Assembly: GCA_044233495.1 (NCBI GenBank)
Contig: JBIIJX010000073.1
Span: 1 to 10,846, forward strand
Length of the DNA stretch: 10,846 nucleotides
Source of the DNA: UBA10649 sp044233495
Lineage (GTDB): Bacteria > Actinomycetota > Actinomycetes > S36-B12
Reading direction: 5' to 3'
Below are positions 1 to 7,166 of the stretch, in pieces (position 1 is the stretch's first letter; every line of letters starts with the position of its first letter). The notes below the pieces were generated by a model. That model ran no database searches. It saw nothing but the letters and a program-made list of their open reading frames with translations, and had not been told where the DNA came from. Position numbers and translations under genes: made by a program.

Positions 1-38
1 TCAGGTTGAGCGAGAACCTGACCATCTCGCGCCTCTGA
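1..38 (+). CDS. 3' end of an unidentified plus-strand gene (partial)
   Basis: The frame ending at the TGA at 36-38 reads RLSENLTISRL and then stops. All eleven complete codons end in G or C, as expected for real coding sequence in this genome, and no other frame is as clean. The gene would converge on miaB, leaving 27 bases between the two stop codons. Only the last few residues are present, so no family can be named. A perfect 7-bp inverted repeat (TCAGGTT at 1-7, AACCTGA at 15-21) lies inside this putative coding end. Its weak stem and lack of a T-run do not make a convincing terminator. Confidence 0.45.
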   Translation, partial: RLSENLTISRL

Positions 39-65
39 TGGCTCACCACGGATCGACGCTAACAC

Positions 66-1511
66 TCACCCCGACGCAGACGGTCGCACTGCCGGCACGA
101 CGGGCATGCCCAGCGCCACCCCTGTTCCGGGGGAAGCCGAGGCATCGCCCGCCCGGGTGCGCCTGACCTCGAGGATGACGTCCGCGACAAGGTGGTGGGG
201 GGCCGCGTGAGTGACCGTCGCCGTGACGACATCGCCCGGGCGGGCATCGCACGGCGCGATGTGCACGAGCCGATTGTCGGGTGCCCGACCCGACAGTCTG
301 CGCGTGCGATCGTCCTTGCGTCCCTCCCCCTCGGATACGAGGACCTCCAGCACCCGACCCTCAAGGCGCCGGTTCTCCTCCCACGCGATGTCGTTGACCA
401 GCTGGATCAGGCGGTCATAGCGCTCCTGCACGACCTGCTTGGGCACCTGGTCCGGCATCTCCGCAGCAGGAGTGCCCGGTCGCTTGGAGTACTGGAAGGT
501 GAAGGCGCTGGCAAAGCGAGCCTCGCGAACCACGTGCATCGTCTGCTCGAATTCCGCATCGGTCTCCCCGGGGAAGCCCACGATGATGTCGGTGGTGATC
601 GCCGCATCGGGCATGGCCGTACGCACCCTGTCGATGATGCCCAGATAACGGTCCTGACGATACGAACGCTTCATGCGCTGGAGCACGGAGTCGGATCCGG
701 ACTGCAGCGGCATGTGCAGCTGGGGCATGACGTTCGGCGTCTCTGCCATGGCCGCGATGACGTCATCGGTGAAATCCCGGGGATGCGGGCTGGTGAAGCG
801 GACGCGCTCGAGGCCGTCCACGCGACCGCACGCCCGCAGCAGATCCGCGAAGGCACCGCGATCGCCGAACTCGACGCCGTAGGCGTTCACATTCTGACCG
901 AGCAGCGTCACCTCGAGCACGCCTTCGGCCACCAGTGCCTCGATCTCGGCGAGGATGTCTCCGGGGCGACGATCCTTCTCCGTCCCGCGCAGCGCTGGAA
1001 CGATGCAGAACGTGCACGTGTTGTTGCATCCCACACTGACGGACACCCATGCGGAGTACGCCGAATCGCGCTTCGTCGGCAGCGTCGACGGGAACGTCTC
1101 GAGCGACTCCAGAATCTCGACCTGGGCTTCCTGCTGGATGCGCGCACGCTCGAGCAGGACCGGCAGCGACCCCATGTTGTGCGTGCCGAACACGACGTCA
1201 ACCCAAGGCGCCCGCCTGAGGATCTCGCCTCGGTCCTTCTGAGCGAGGCACCCGCCTACGGCTATCTGCATGCCCGGGTGACGCTCCTTGACGGGAACGA
1301 GGTGGCTCAGGTTGCCGTAGAGCCTGTTGTCGGCGTTTTCCCGCACGGCACAGGTGTTGAACACGACGACGTCGGCGTCGACGTCCTGTGCCGCCTCGAC
1401 GTATCCGGCCGCCTCGAGAAGGCCCGTCAGCCGCTCCGAGTCATGGACGTTCATCTGGCAGCCGTACGTGCGCACTTCATACGTCCGTGCGTCGTCAGCG
1501 GCCACAGCCAC
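66..1511 (-). CDS. miaB: MiaB, tRNA-2-methylthio-N6-dimethylallyladenosine(37) synthase
   Basis: This radical-SAM methylthiotransferase converts i6A37 to ms2i6A37 in tRNAs that read codons starting with U, which stabilises codon pairing. The 481 residues show the standard order. The N-terminal MTTase domain has three cluster-binding cysteines: C18 (YGCQMN), C54 (NTCAVRENA) and C88 (GGCLAQ). The radical-SAM core has CxxxCxxC at C162, C166 and C169. A TRAM RNA-binding domain spans about 380-447. A proline/alanine-rich tail of about 35 residues follows and is not part of the conserved fold. The start is GTG at 1511; another in-frame GTG two codons later is possible. It begins 5 bases after the GNAT stop, so the two are probably cotranscribed, and no strong ribosome-binding site is visible. 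The two intact cysteine triads make it a methylthiotransferase; the YGCQMN and NTCAVRENA context favours MiaB over RimO or MtaB. Confidence 0.96.
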   Translation of the reverse strand: MAVAADDARTYEVRTYGCQMNVHDSERLTGLLEAAGYVEAAQDVDADVVVFNTCAVRENADNRLYGNLSHLVPVKERHPGMQIAVGGCLAQKDRGEILRRAPWVDVVFGTHNMGSLPVLLERARIQQEAQVEILESLETFPSTLPTKRDSAYSAWVSVSVGCNNTCTFCIVPALRGTEKDRRPGDILAEIEALVAEGVLEVTLLGQNVNAYGVEFGDRGAFADLLRACGRVDGLERVRFTSPHPRDFTDDVIAAMAETPNVMPQLHMPLQSGSDSVLQRMKRSYRQDRYLGIIDRVRTAMPDAAITTDIIVGFPGETDAEFEQTMHVVREARFASAFTFQYSKRPGTPAAEMPDQVPKQVVQERYDRLIQLVNDIAWEENRRLEGRVLEVLVSEGEGRKDDRTRRLSGRAPDNRLVHIAPCDARPGDVVTATVTHAAPHHLVADVILEVRRTRAGDASASPGTGVALGMPVVPAVRPSASG

Positions 1512-1516
1512 GCAGT

Positions 1517-2086
1517 CTACGAACCCCAGCGGGTCCGATAGGTCTCGGCATCCATCTCGTAGATGTCCTCGGGGCCGTCCTCCTCGTCGATCTGCTGGCC
1601 GACGTGACGGAAGCCAAACCGCGCGATGATCGCCTGGGAGGGTGCATTGTCAGGCCCGACCGTGTAGCGCAGCACACGAACCCCTGGCTGGTCGATGACC
1701 CAGCCCCACATGCCACGAAGCGCCTCTGTCGCCAGGCCGCGTCCCCGGTAGCCCGGCTCGATGCCGAGGCCGATCTCGATCATGCCGGCGGCATCGGGGA
1801 GGTCGTGGAATCCGGCACTACCGACGACGATGCCCTCCGTGCGCAGGACGGCCATGCGCAACAGGTAGACAGCCGCCGCCGGGTTGGCGCGAACGCGCGG
1901 AATGCGGTGCGGCAACGGTCCAGGATCATCGACGAGGTGGCCCAGCGGATTGGCGAACCCGCGATCCGCCCACAGTCTGCGATCCGCGCGGTCGAAGTCC
2001 AGGATGGCGTACTCGGCCGGACGGACAACATGGAGGTCGAGGCGGTCGGTGCGGATGATGTCATTTGGATCGATCCCATCAAGCAC
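1517..2086 (-). CDS. GNAT-family N-acetyltransferase (RimJ/RimL-like)
   Basis: This 189-residue single-domain protein is predicted to transfer acetyl from acetyl-CoA to an amine; the substrate cannot be read from the sequence. The opening (IIRTDRLDLHVVRP) is typical of the RimJ/RimL-type subgroup. Motif A, the acetyl-CoA pyrophosphate-binding loop, is at about 105-123 (IGLGIEPGYRGRGLATEAL, with RGRGLA at 114-119). Motif B is at about 147-162 (N147, then ARFGFRHVG), where the conserved Asn and the FGF turn sit as expected. The middle part (about 40-80) is less conserved, with a Pro-rich segment. The start is GTG at 2086 with only a weak upstream Shine-Dalgarno. It stops 5 bases before miaB, so it may be the first gene of a two-gene unit. 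It could modify a small molecule, an antibiotic or a protein N-terminus. No partner gene points to one of these. Confidence 0.85.
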   Translation of the reverse strand: MLDGIDPNDIIRTDRLDLHVVRPAEYAILDFDRADRRLWADRGFANPLGHLVDDPGPLPHRIPRVRANPAAAVYLLRMAVLRTEGIVVGSAGFHDLPDAAGMIEIGLGIEPGYRGRGLATEALRGMWGWVIDQPGVRVLRYTVGPDNAPSQAIIARFGFRHVGQQIDEEDGPEDIYEMDAETYRTRWGS

Positions 2087-2184
2087 CGATACAGCGTCTC
2101 ACGCCAGTGGCTGTCAGTCGTCAGGTGGGTCGAGGCTGCTTGACTACGCAACCGTCGTACATCAGGGTTCCATCAGCACCGAAT

Positions 2185-2190
2185 GGAGGA
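2185..2190 (+). promoter_or_regulatory. Ribosome-binding site that sets the Spo0M-like start
   Basis: GGAGGA at 2185-2190 is the strongest Shine-Dalgarno in this part of the window. It lies four bases before a GTG at 2195. An ATG at 2183 in the same frame overlaps this motif and has no ribosome-binding site of its own, so GTG at 2195 is the likely start. It yields an MSFFKK opening like that of other Spo0M proteins. Confidence 0.75.
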
Positions 2191-2194
2191 CATC

Positions 2195-2713
2195 GTGTCA
2201 TTCTTCAAGAAGATCAAGCAGAGCCTCGGCATGGGCACCATCGACTTCGACCTCGAGGTTCCTCCGGCCGTGGCCAATAGCTCCGGCCGCATCGACGGCA
2301 CGATCGTGATCACGGCCAAGACCGCTCAGTCGATCAAGGACGTTGAAGTGAAGCTCGACCGCGAGCAGGTCTGGGACCAGATCGAGCAGCGCTACAACTC
2401 GACCAACAATCTCTACGAGGACCAGTGGGTGACGAAGAGCCGGGTCGACACGATCGCCCAGTGGAAGGACGAGACCCCGTTCGACCTTGCCGAGGGCGAG
2501 GTGCGCCGAATCCCATTCGCCCTCGTCTTCCCCGTGGTGGAGCACCCCTACGGAACGGCCGACAATCTGAGCCTGTGGGACTTCCTGCCCGCGTCATGGA
2601 ACCTGGGCTCGGGGTTTCGCAATATGCGCATCTCCTACCGCATCGACGGCGACGCGGATGTCGATGGTGCGGCCTTCGACAAAGGCGAGTCGACGCCGAT
2701 CACGCTTACCTGA
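2195..2713 (+). CDS. Spo0M-family (arrestin-like) protein
   Basis: The 172-residue product from GTG 2195 begins MSFFKKIKQSLGMGTIDFDLE, followed by alternating strands. The pattern is a short amphipathic N-terminus, then an arrestin-like beta-sandwich with the 'GxIxGxIxI...I..VEVKL' signature at about 30-55 (GRIDGTIVIT, then VEVKLDREQ). A second set of strands covers about 105-155 (RIPFALVFPVVEHPYG and MRISYRIDGDADVDG). In Bacillus, Spo0M affects sporulation and cell-shape control. In non-sporulating actinobacteria the family is widespread but its job is unknown, so a scaffold or adaptor role is only inference. There is no signal peptide or membrane helix, so it should be cytoplasmic. It is shorter than Bacillus Spo0M and seems to lack the C-terminal part. 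It diverges from the GNAT gene and converges on the lipoprotein gene with a 13-base gap. A TTGACT at 2140-2145 could be a -35 element, but no convincing -10 follows. Confidence 0.8.
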   Translation: MSFFKKIKQSLGMGTIDFDLEVPPAVANSSGRIDGTIVITAKTAQSIKDVEVKLDREQVWDQIEQRYNSTNNLYEDQWVTKSRVDTIAQWKDETPFDLAEGEVRRIPFALVFPVVEHPYGTADNLSLWDFLPASWNLGSGFRNMRISYRIDGDADVDGAAFDKGESTPITLT

Positions 2714-2726
2714 TCGCCGCGACCGA

Positions 2727-2999
2727 CTATTCGAAGTCTCCGCAGTCGACCATCGCCTGTGCCAAGGCCTCACTGGTCGCCTCGCTGGCATTGTCGTCGA
2801 GAATCGACGTCAATTCGTCCTCGCTGAGGCCTTCGAGGGCGCTCACGACGCAGTCGACCATCTCAGTGGGAAGGCCTGAGCCGGCCGCCTCCTGCCGCAG
2901 CTGATCGATCAACTCGGCCTTCGCACTGCTTCCGCCCCCGCACGCGGCGAGCACGAGCGGCAGTGCGAGGACGAGGGCTGCCATCCGGGTACGTGTCAT
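2727..2999 (-). CDS. Small predicted lipoprotein with twin MVDC motifs
   Basis: The 90-residue product from ATG 2999 has a classic lipoprotein signal: MTRTR, a hydrophobic run (AALVLALPLVL) and the lipobox LAAC, with cleavage before C20 of this start. The mature part is about 71 residues, acidic and helical, and probably tethered to the outer face of the membrane. Two further cysteines sit in identical MVDC motifs about 36 residues apart, one near the middle and one five residues from the end. They suggest a disulfide or a small helical repeat. A GTG start at 3035 would add 12 residues (MTNDGAAITVRL) before the signal peptide. I prefer the ATG because the signal then begins at the N-terminus. 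The gene lies just after the DHA2 transporter stop and is probably the last gene of the export operon. I do not recognise a specific family. It could be an accessory subunit of the transporters, but nothing in the sequence proves it. Confidence 0.75.
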   Translation of the reverse strand: MTRTRMAALVLALPLVLAACGGGSSAKAELIDQLRQEAAGSGLPTEMVDCVVSALEGLSEDELTSILDDNASEATSEALAQAMVDCGDFE

Positions 3000-3044
3000 G
3001 AGGCGCACAGTAATGGCCGCACCGTCGTTCGTCACCGGATCGGG

Positions 3045-4691
3045 CTACTGGCCGGACGGGCGTGTCACCGTCGCGGGCTCGGGATCGCCGAGCACCTGCT
3101 GGTAGTACGCCTCCTCCGCGACGCGACGCGGGAACACGAACCACACCAGCACCAGCCCTCCCAGGGTGAGCAGGAGTGCAACGAGGATCGCCCACGACTT
3201 GCCTGCGGTGAACGCGCTCGACGCCGCCACGATGATCTGCTCCTGCACGGACGTCGAGTACTGCTGCGCGACCTGGGCAGCGCTCGTGTAGGAGGAGGTC
3301 AAGGCTTCGGCCGTGCTCGCTCCGATCTGGGAGGCCTCATCAGAGGGGAGTGCGGCCAGGTCCCCGGTGATTCTGGTGGCGTACGCCGCGGCGAGGAGCC
3401 CGCCCATGATGGCCTGCATGACGGCCCCGCCGAAGTCACGCGTGAGGTCCAGGAAGCCGGATCCCATGCCAGCCCGGGCCGGTGGGACCGAGCCCATGAG
3501 GGCGCGCGAAGCCGGTGTCGCCGCGAGGCCGACGCCGAGTCCGATGAGCCCGTAGGCCGCGAGGATCCAGCCGATCCAGGTGTCCGCACGCCAGGCCAGC
3601 AGCATCACGGTGAAGGCGAGGGCCACACTCACGAGCCCGAGCAGCAGACTGGGACGGGATCCGGATCGGGTGATCAGGGCACCCGCGGCCTGGCCGCCGA
3701 TGGCGCTGCACACGGTCGCGGGAACGACCACCAAGGCTGCAGCGAAGGTGGTGAAACCGAGCACGTTCTGGGTGAACTGCTGCCCGATGAACATCGCCCC
3801 GATCAGGGATCCGAAAGTGATGGATCCCGCAACGAAGGCCACCCAGAAGGTGCGGTGCCTAGCCAGGGCGAGATCAACGAGGGGACGCGGGGCACGCCTC
3901 TGCCACCAGAAGAAGGCGCCCAGCGACGCGACGGCGACGGCGACGGTCACCAGCCAGGTCGCCGTGACGCCTCCGTTCACCGTCTCGATGGCGACCACGA
4001 GGCCGCCGACACCGAGGACGGACAGCACGCCACCCCGATGGTCGATGCGGAAGGACTCCTCCTGAGCACGCCAGGGCAGCACGAGCAATCCGACGACCAG
4101 CACGACGATCACCACGGGGACGGTGATCAGGAAGACCGAACCCCACCAGAAGCGCTCGAGCATCCAGCCGCCGACCACTGGGCCAAGCGCGGCGAATCCG
4201 CCACCCACACCGGACCACAGCGCGATGGCGCGCACGCGCGCTCCCCCGGAGTACAGCGCCGAGATGAGCGACAGCGTGGTCGGGAACAGCATGGCCGCCG
4301 CGATGCCGCCGAGCAGCCGCGCCACCGCCAGCACCTCGCCATTGGGGGCGTATGCCGCCAGGAACGCCGTGGGCACGGTGAGGATCGAACCGAGGACGAA
4401 CAGCAGCTTGCGGCCGTATCGATCCCCCACAGCTCCGAGGTACAGCACCGTCGACGCGAGACCCAGCGCGAACGCGTCCGCGATGATGCTCAGCTGATCC
4501 TGATCTGCACCGAGATCGGCACCGATCGTCGGGAGAGCGACGTTGGCGATGCTGAGGTTGATGTTCGCGACGATCGCACCGGTGACGAGGGCGAACAGGA
4601 CCCACGTGCTGCGCGGCGGCTTCTGCGTTTCGGTCACGCCGACACCGTAGTCGCGGGTGGCCGCACGACGTCGCGCACGGCCACCCGCCAC
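3045..4691 (-). CDS. DHA2-type MFS drug:H+ antiporter (14 helices)
   Basis: This 548-residue inner-membrane exporter of the drug:H+ antiporter-2 type would expel a hydrophobic or cationic compound using the proton gradient. About 14 hydrophobic segments are visible. Motif A lies in the loop after helix 2 (GAVGDRYGRK at 86-95). The antiporter motif C is in helix 5 (GGGFAALGPVVGG at 163-175). Helix 1 carries the NxxIANVALPTI signature of this family (about 45-56). A long Ser/Ala-rich extracellular loop (about 438-495) precedes helix 14, as is usual for actinobacterial members, and the tail after 520 is cytoplasmic. The GTG at 4691 lies 3 bases after the MMPL stop, suggesting coupled translation. 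An in-frame GTG at 4637 would give MTETQKPPRSTW, closer to relatives' N-termini; neither has a clear ribosome-binding site. EmrB/QacA-like multidrug export is the likely role; the substrate is unknown. Confidence 0.92.
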   Translation of the reverse strand: MAGGRARRRAATRDYGVGVTETQKPPRSTWVLFALVTGAIVANINLSIANVALPTIGADLGADQDQLSIIADAFALGLASTVLYLGAVGDRYGRKLLFVLGSILTVPTAFLAAYAPNGEVLAVARLLGGIAAAMLFPTTLSLISALYSGGARVRAIALWSGVGGGFAALGPVVGGWMLERFWWGSVFLITVPVVIVVLVVGLLVLPWRAQEESFRIDHRGGVLSVLGVGGLVVAIETVNGGVTATWLVTVAVAVASLGAFFWWQRRAPRPLVDLALARHRTFWVAFVAGSITFGSLIGAMFIGQQFTQNVLGFTTFAAALVVVPATVCSAIGGQAAGALITRSGSRPSLLLGLVSVALAFTVMLLAWRADTWIGWILAAYGLIGLGVGLAATPASRALMGSVPPARAGMGSGFLDLTRDFGGAVMQAIMGGLLAAAYATRITGDLAALPSDEASQIGASTAEALTSSYTSAAQVAQQYSTSVQEQIIVAASSAFTAGKSWAILVALLLTLGGLVLVWFVFPRRVAEEAYYQQVLGDPEPATVTRPSGQ

Positions 4692-4694
4692 AAG

Positions 4695-7037
4695 TCAGCG
4701 CACCGAGACGGTCTCCGGCTCGTCGTCGGAGATCTCATCCTCGTTCGGCTCGATCTGCACCCGAGGCAGGATGCGATCCAACCATCCCGGAAGCCACCAG
4801 TTCGCCTTGCCGAGCATCGACATGAGAGCGGGCACCAGCACCAGTCGAACGATGAACGCATCGATGATCACTGCCGAGGCGAGGGCGAGGCCGAACAGCT
4901 TGATCGTGCTGTTGGTGCTGGGGACGAAGGCGAGGAACACGCTCGACATGATGGCCGCGGCGATGACCACGACCCGACCGGAGCCCGCCAGGCCACGTCG
5001 CACGGAGGCGAGATTGTCACCCGTGCGCACCCACTCCTCCTGCATCCGTGATACGAGGAACACCTGGTAGTCCATGGACAGGCCGAACAGGATCGAGAAG
5101 ACCATGATCGGCAGGAACGGGAAGATCGGCCCGGTGCTCGACACCCCGAGGAAGCTGCTCATCCATCCCCACTGGAAGACGGCAACGGTGATGCCCATCG
5201 CTGCGGCGAAGGACAGCAGACTGGTGACGGCAGCCGTCAGGGGAACGACGAGCGAGTGGAACAGGAGCACCAAGGCGAGGAAGCCGAGACCGATCACGAT
5301 GGCCAGGAAGATCGGCAATGCATCGCCCAATACCGTCGTGAAGTCGCTCGTGATCGCCTGCGTGCCACCGACGTACAGCTGCACGCCCGTCTGGGACTCC
5401 AGGGCCGGATTCGTCTCGGTCCGCAGTCGCTCGAGAAGCTGCGTCGTGGCCTCGTCCTGGGGCGCGCTTGTCGGGTAGACCGCGATGGCCTGGACGGTCT
5501 GCGGCTCACGTGGACCGTCTCCGGCACTCGCCTGGGCGAGCTTGCCGAACACTGCCAGCGCCTCCAGGCTCGGCGACGTTCCGGCGACACCCTCCGTCGC
5601 CGCAAGGCCCGCGACGACCTGGCCGAAGGCCTCCGGCGAGGTAGCTCCGGCGAGGTCCGCCACGACGAGGAAAGGCCCATTCACGCCGGGACCGAAGCCC
5701 TCAGCACGAAGGTCATAGGCAATGCGAGCGGAGGAACCCTCCGGCTTGCCAGAGTCGTCAGCGAAGCCCTGCCGCAGGCCGAACAGCGGGATGGCCAGCA
5801 CGACCACCACGCCGAGCGCCAACACAGCGGGGATGATCGGGCGCTTCTGCAGGAGGCGTCCGTAGTGAGCCCAGGCCCGACCCTCCGGGCGGTCGACCAT
5901 CGAGCCGGGCTTCTTGCCCCAGGGCAGGCGCCAGGCGAGTGCCTTCGTGCCCATGAGGCTCAGCAGCGCAGGCAGCATCCACAGTGCCGAGAGCATCACC
6001 ATGAGCACGGTGACAGCAGCGCCGACAGCAAGGCCATTGAAGAAGTTGATGCGCAGGACGAAGAGGCCGAGCAGGGCGATGATGACGGTGCTGCCGGCGA
6101 AGAGCACCGCTCGACCCGCGGTCTCCACCGACTCCATCGCAGCGCGCTTGGGCTCATGCCCGTGCAGGACCGCCTGTCGGTATCGGTTCATGACGAACAG
6201 TGCGTAGTCGATCCCCACCCCGAGGCCGATCATGGCGGCCAGAGTGGGTGCGAAGGTCGCGACGTCGAGGAAGTTGGCCACGATGAGCACGCCCATCTGG
6301 CCCATGGTCAGGCCCACAAGCGCGACCACGATCGGCATGCCGGCCGCGATAATCGACCCGAACGCGATGAGAAGGATGATGATGGCCACCAGCAGGCCGA
6401 TGGCCTCGCTGCTCGGCGGCTCCTGGCCCGCGAACTCGAGTACCTGACCTTGCGCACCGGCACGAAGGCCGTCGGCATTCAGGCCCTTGACCGCCGCGAT
6501 GATGGCCTTGGCGTCCTCGGCACCCACTTCCAGCTCGCCGTTGGGCCCGACCATGAAACTGACCTGGGAGTAGGCGACCGTGCCGTCCGGACTCACGGTC
6601 GAGAACTGCTGAGCGAGAACCTGCATCTCCTCCGGAGACAGCGCCGACAGCGCGGTCGCATCGATCGCCGGGGCAGGGCAGTCAGAGCCCAGGGACGCAC
6701 CCTGCGGATCCAGCGGGTTCGTCACGCAGGTCACGGAGGGAAGGGAGGCGATCTCCTCGAGCACCGGCCCCACGCGCTCGGCAACTGCCGGATCCGTGGC
6801 CCCACCGGTGTCCGGCGACCAGACGATGGTCGCCCCGCCGTCGACCCGACTGGTATCGGTACCGCTGGCGATGAGCAGGTCAGTCGCGACCTTGGACTCG
6901 GTGTCGGGCAGGTCGAAGGAGTCGTTGAACTCCCCGCCGAGCTGGGTGCCCAGACCGAGGATCGCGATGAGGGCCACGAACCACGAGATGAGCGCGATGA
7001 CCGGCCGACGGACGGCCCAAGCTGACAGGACGGGCAT
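4695..7037 (-). CDS. MMPL/RND-family transporter
   Basis: From ATG 7037 the product is 780 residues (positions here count from that Met). It has the MMPL/YdfJ layout. One helix (about 13-31) is followed by a large extracellular domain holding two cysteines, C104 and C120, likely a disulfide. Then come five helices, a seventh helix (about 400-420), a second extracellular domain and five more helices. Each half carries the proton-relay motif seen in MmpL proteins: GLGVGIDYALF (D277, Y278) and FGLSMDYQVF (D656, Y657). The end (VRLVLVPALMSMLGKANWWLPGWLDRILPR, given here in two parts: VRLVLVPALMSML and GKANWWLPGWLDRILPR) is typical, followed by an acidic cytoplasmic tail. Homologues export lipids, siderophores or drugs. 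A purine-rich ribosome-binding site (GGAAGAGG) precedes ATG 7037. An in-frame start at 7115 would add 26 residues running into the operator, so I reject it. It is the first gene of the operon and is divergent from the TetR gene. Confidence 0.92.
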   Translation of the reverse strand: MPVLSAWAVRRPVIALISWFVALIAILGLGTQLGGEFNDSFDLPDTESKVATDLLIASGTDTSRVDGGATIVWSPDTGGATDPAVAERVGPVLEEIASLPSVTCVTNPLDPQGASLGSDCPAPAIDATALSALSPEEMQVLAQQFSTVSPDGTVAYSQVSFMVGPNGELEVGAEDAKAIIAAVKGLNADGLRAGAQGQVLEFAGQEPPSSEAIGLLVAIIILLIAFGSIIAAGMPIVVALVGLTMGQMGVLIVANFLDVATFAPTLAAMIGLGVGIDYALFVMNRYRQAVLHGHEPKRAAMESVETAGRAVLFAGSTVIIALLGLFVLRINFFNGLAVGAAVTVLMVMLSALWMLPALLSLMGTKALAWRLPWGKKPGSMVDRPEGRAWAHYGRLLQKRPIIPAVLALGVVVVLAIPLFGLRQGFADDSGKPEGSSARIAYDLRAEGFGPGVNGPFLVVADLAGATSPEAFGQVVAGLAATEGVAGTSPSLEALAVFGKLAQASAGDGPREPQTVQAIAVYPTSAPQDEATTQLLERLRTETNPALESQTGVQLYVGGTQAITSDFTTVLGDALPIFLAIVIGLGFLALVLLFHSLVVPLTAAVTSLLSFAAAMGITVAVFQWGWMSSFLGVSSTGPIFPFLPIMVFSILFGLSMDYQVFLVSRMQEEWVRTGDNLASVRRGLAGSGRVVVIAAAIMSSVFLAFVPSTNSTIKLFGLALASAVIIDAFIVRLVLVPALMSMLGKANWWLPGWLDRILPRVQIEPNEDEISDDEPETVSVR

Positions 7038-7089
7038 GGTTCCTCTTCCGACGGGCCCAGAGGCAGCATGGGCCGGACTGACACGTGTG

Positions 7090-7123
7090 GGTATAGCGAA
7101 CGGCACCGTCCCCAAACTGTCAA
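7090..7123 (-). promoter_or_regulatory. Candidate promoter elements for the export operon
   Basis: On the minus strand a perfect TTGACA (7123-7118) is followed by TATACC (7095-7090), about 53 bases before the MMPL start. The spacer between them is 22 bases, too long for a normal sigma-70-type promoter. One of the two may therefore be fortuitous, or the promoter may depend on another factor. Both overlap the operator region: TATACC touches the left operator arm, and TTGACA lies exactly at the centre of the inverted repeat. Confidence 0.35.
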
Positions 7124-7148
7124 ATCAGAGGACGCGACCGTTCGCTAT
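7093..7148. promoter_or_regulatory. Twin TetR operator sites between the repressor and export operon
   Basis: Two 19-base arms form an inverted repeat, 7093-7111 and 7130-7148, with 16 of 19 positions matching. The outer 11 bases are perfect (ATAGCGAACGG against CCGTTCGCTAT), then three mismatches, then five more matches (CGTCC against GGACG). Each arm holds its own dyad of the form GnACG-N4-CGTnC, at 7098-7111 and 7130-7143, with centres 32 bases apart, close to three helical turns. That is what two TetR-family dimers on the same DNA face would need. The left site abuts the operon's candidate -10 and the right site lies 6 bases before the repressor's -10, so binding would shut down both genes. 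Assignment to the adjacent TetR is inference from position. Confidence 0.7.
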
Positions 7149-7154
7149 TGCTGG

Positions 7155-7160
7155 TAGCCT
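7155..7160 (+). promoter_or_regulatory. -10 element of a probable leaderless TetR transcript
   Basis: TAGCCT matches the TAnnnT pattern of actinobacterial -10 elements and ends 6 bases before the GTG start at 7167. Transcription would begin at or within a base or two of the start codon. No Shine-Dalgarno is present in this short space, which agrees with leaderless translation, common in actinobacteria. No good -35 hexamer is visible. Confidence 0.5.
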
Positions 7161-7166
7161 CCCGAC

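Noticed and set aside
1..21. 7-bp perfect inverted repeat as a terminator
   Set aside because: The stem has only three G-C pairs, no T-run follows, and it lies inside a probable coding end.
192..1541. A 449-residue plus-strand open frame opposite miaB
   Set aside because: It mirrors a well-supported miaB and its composition (Arg/His/Asp-rich) is that of an antisense shadow in GC-rich DNA.
2112..2134. PafBC-type motif upstream of the Spo0M-like gene (TGTCAGTC)
   Set aside because: No TAnnnT element is found at the required eight-base spacing.
3855..5051. A 398-residue plus-strand open frame
   Set aside because: It is antisense to the DHA2 and MMPL genes, spans their junction and has a low-complexity His/Arg/Asp/Gln composition with no family motif.
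5256..7025. A 589-residue plus-strand open frame opposite the MMPL gene
   Set aside because: The opposite strand carries clear MMPL motifs and helices; this frame is charged low-complexity shadow.
7081..7088. ACACGTGT palindrome as a further operator
   Set aside because: An 8-base palindrome is expected by chance at this scale and it does not resemble the paired operator sites.
7038..7115. N-terminal extension of the MMPL protein from a start at 7115
   Set aside because: It would run from the operator region and lacks a ribosome-binding site, while ATG 7037 has one and begins just before the first helix.
7093..7148. LexA box in the TetR intergenic region (CGAAC and GTTCG half-sites)
   Set aside because: The half-sites are 34 bases apart and are GCGAAC rather than TCGAAC; the spacing does not fit LexA.
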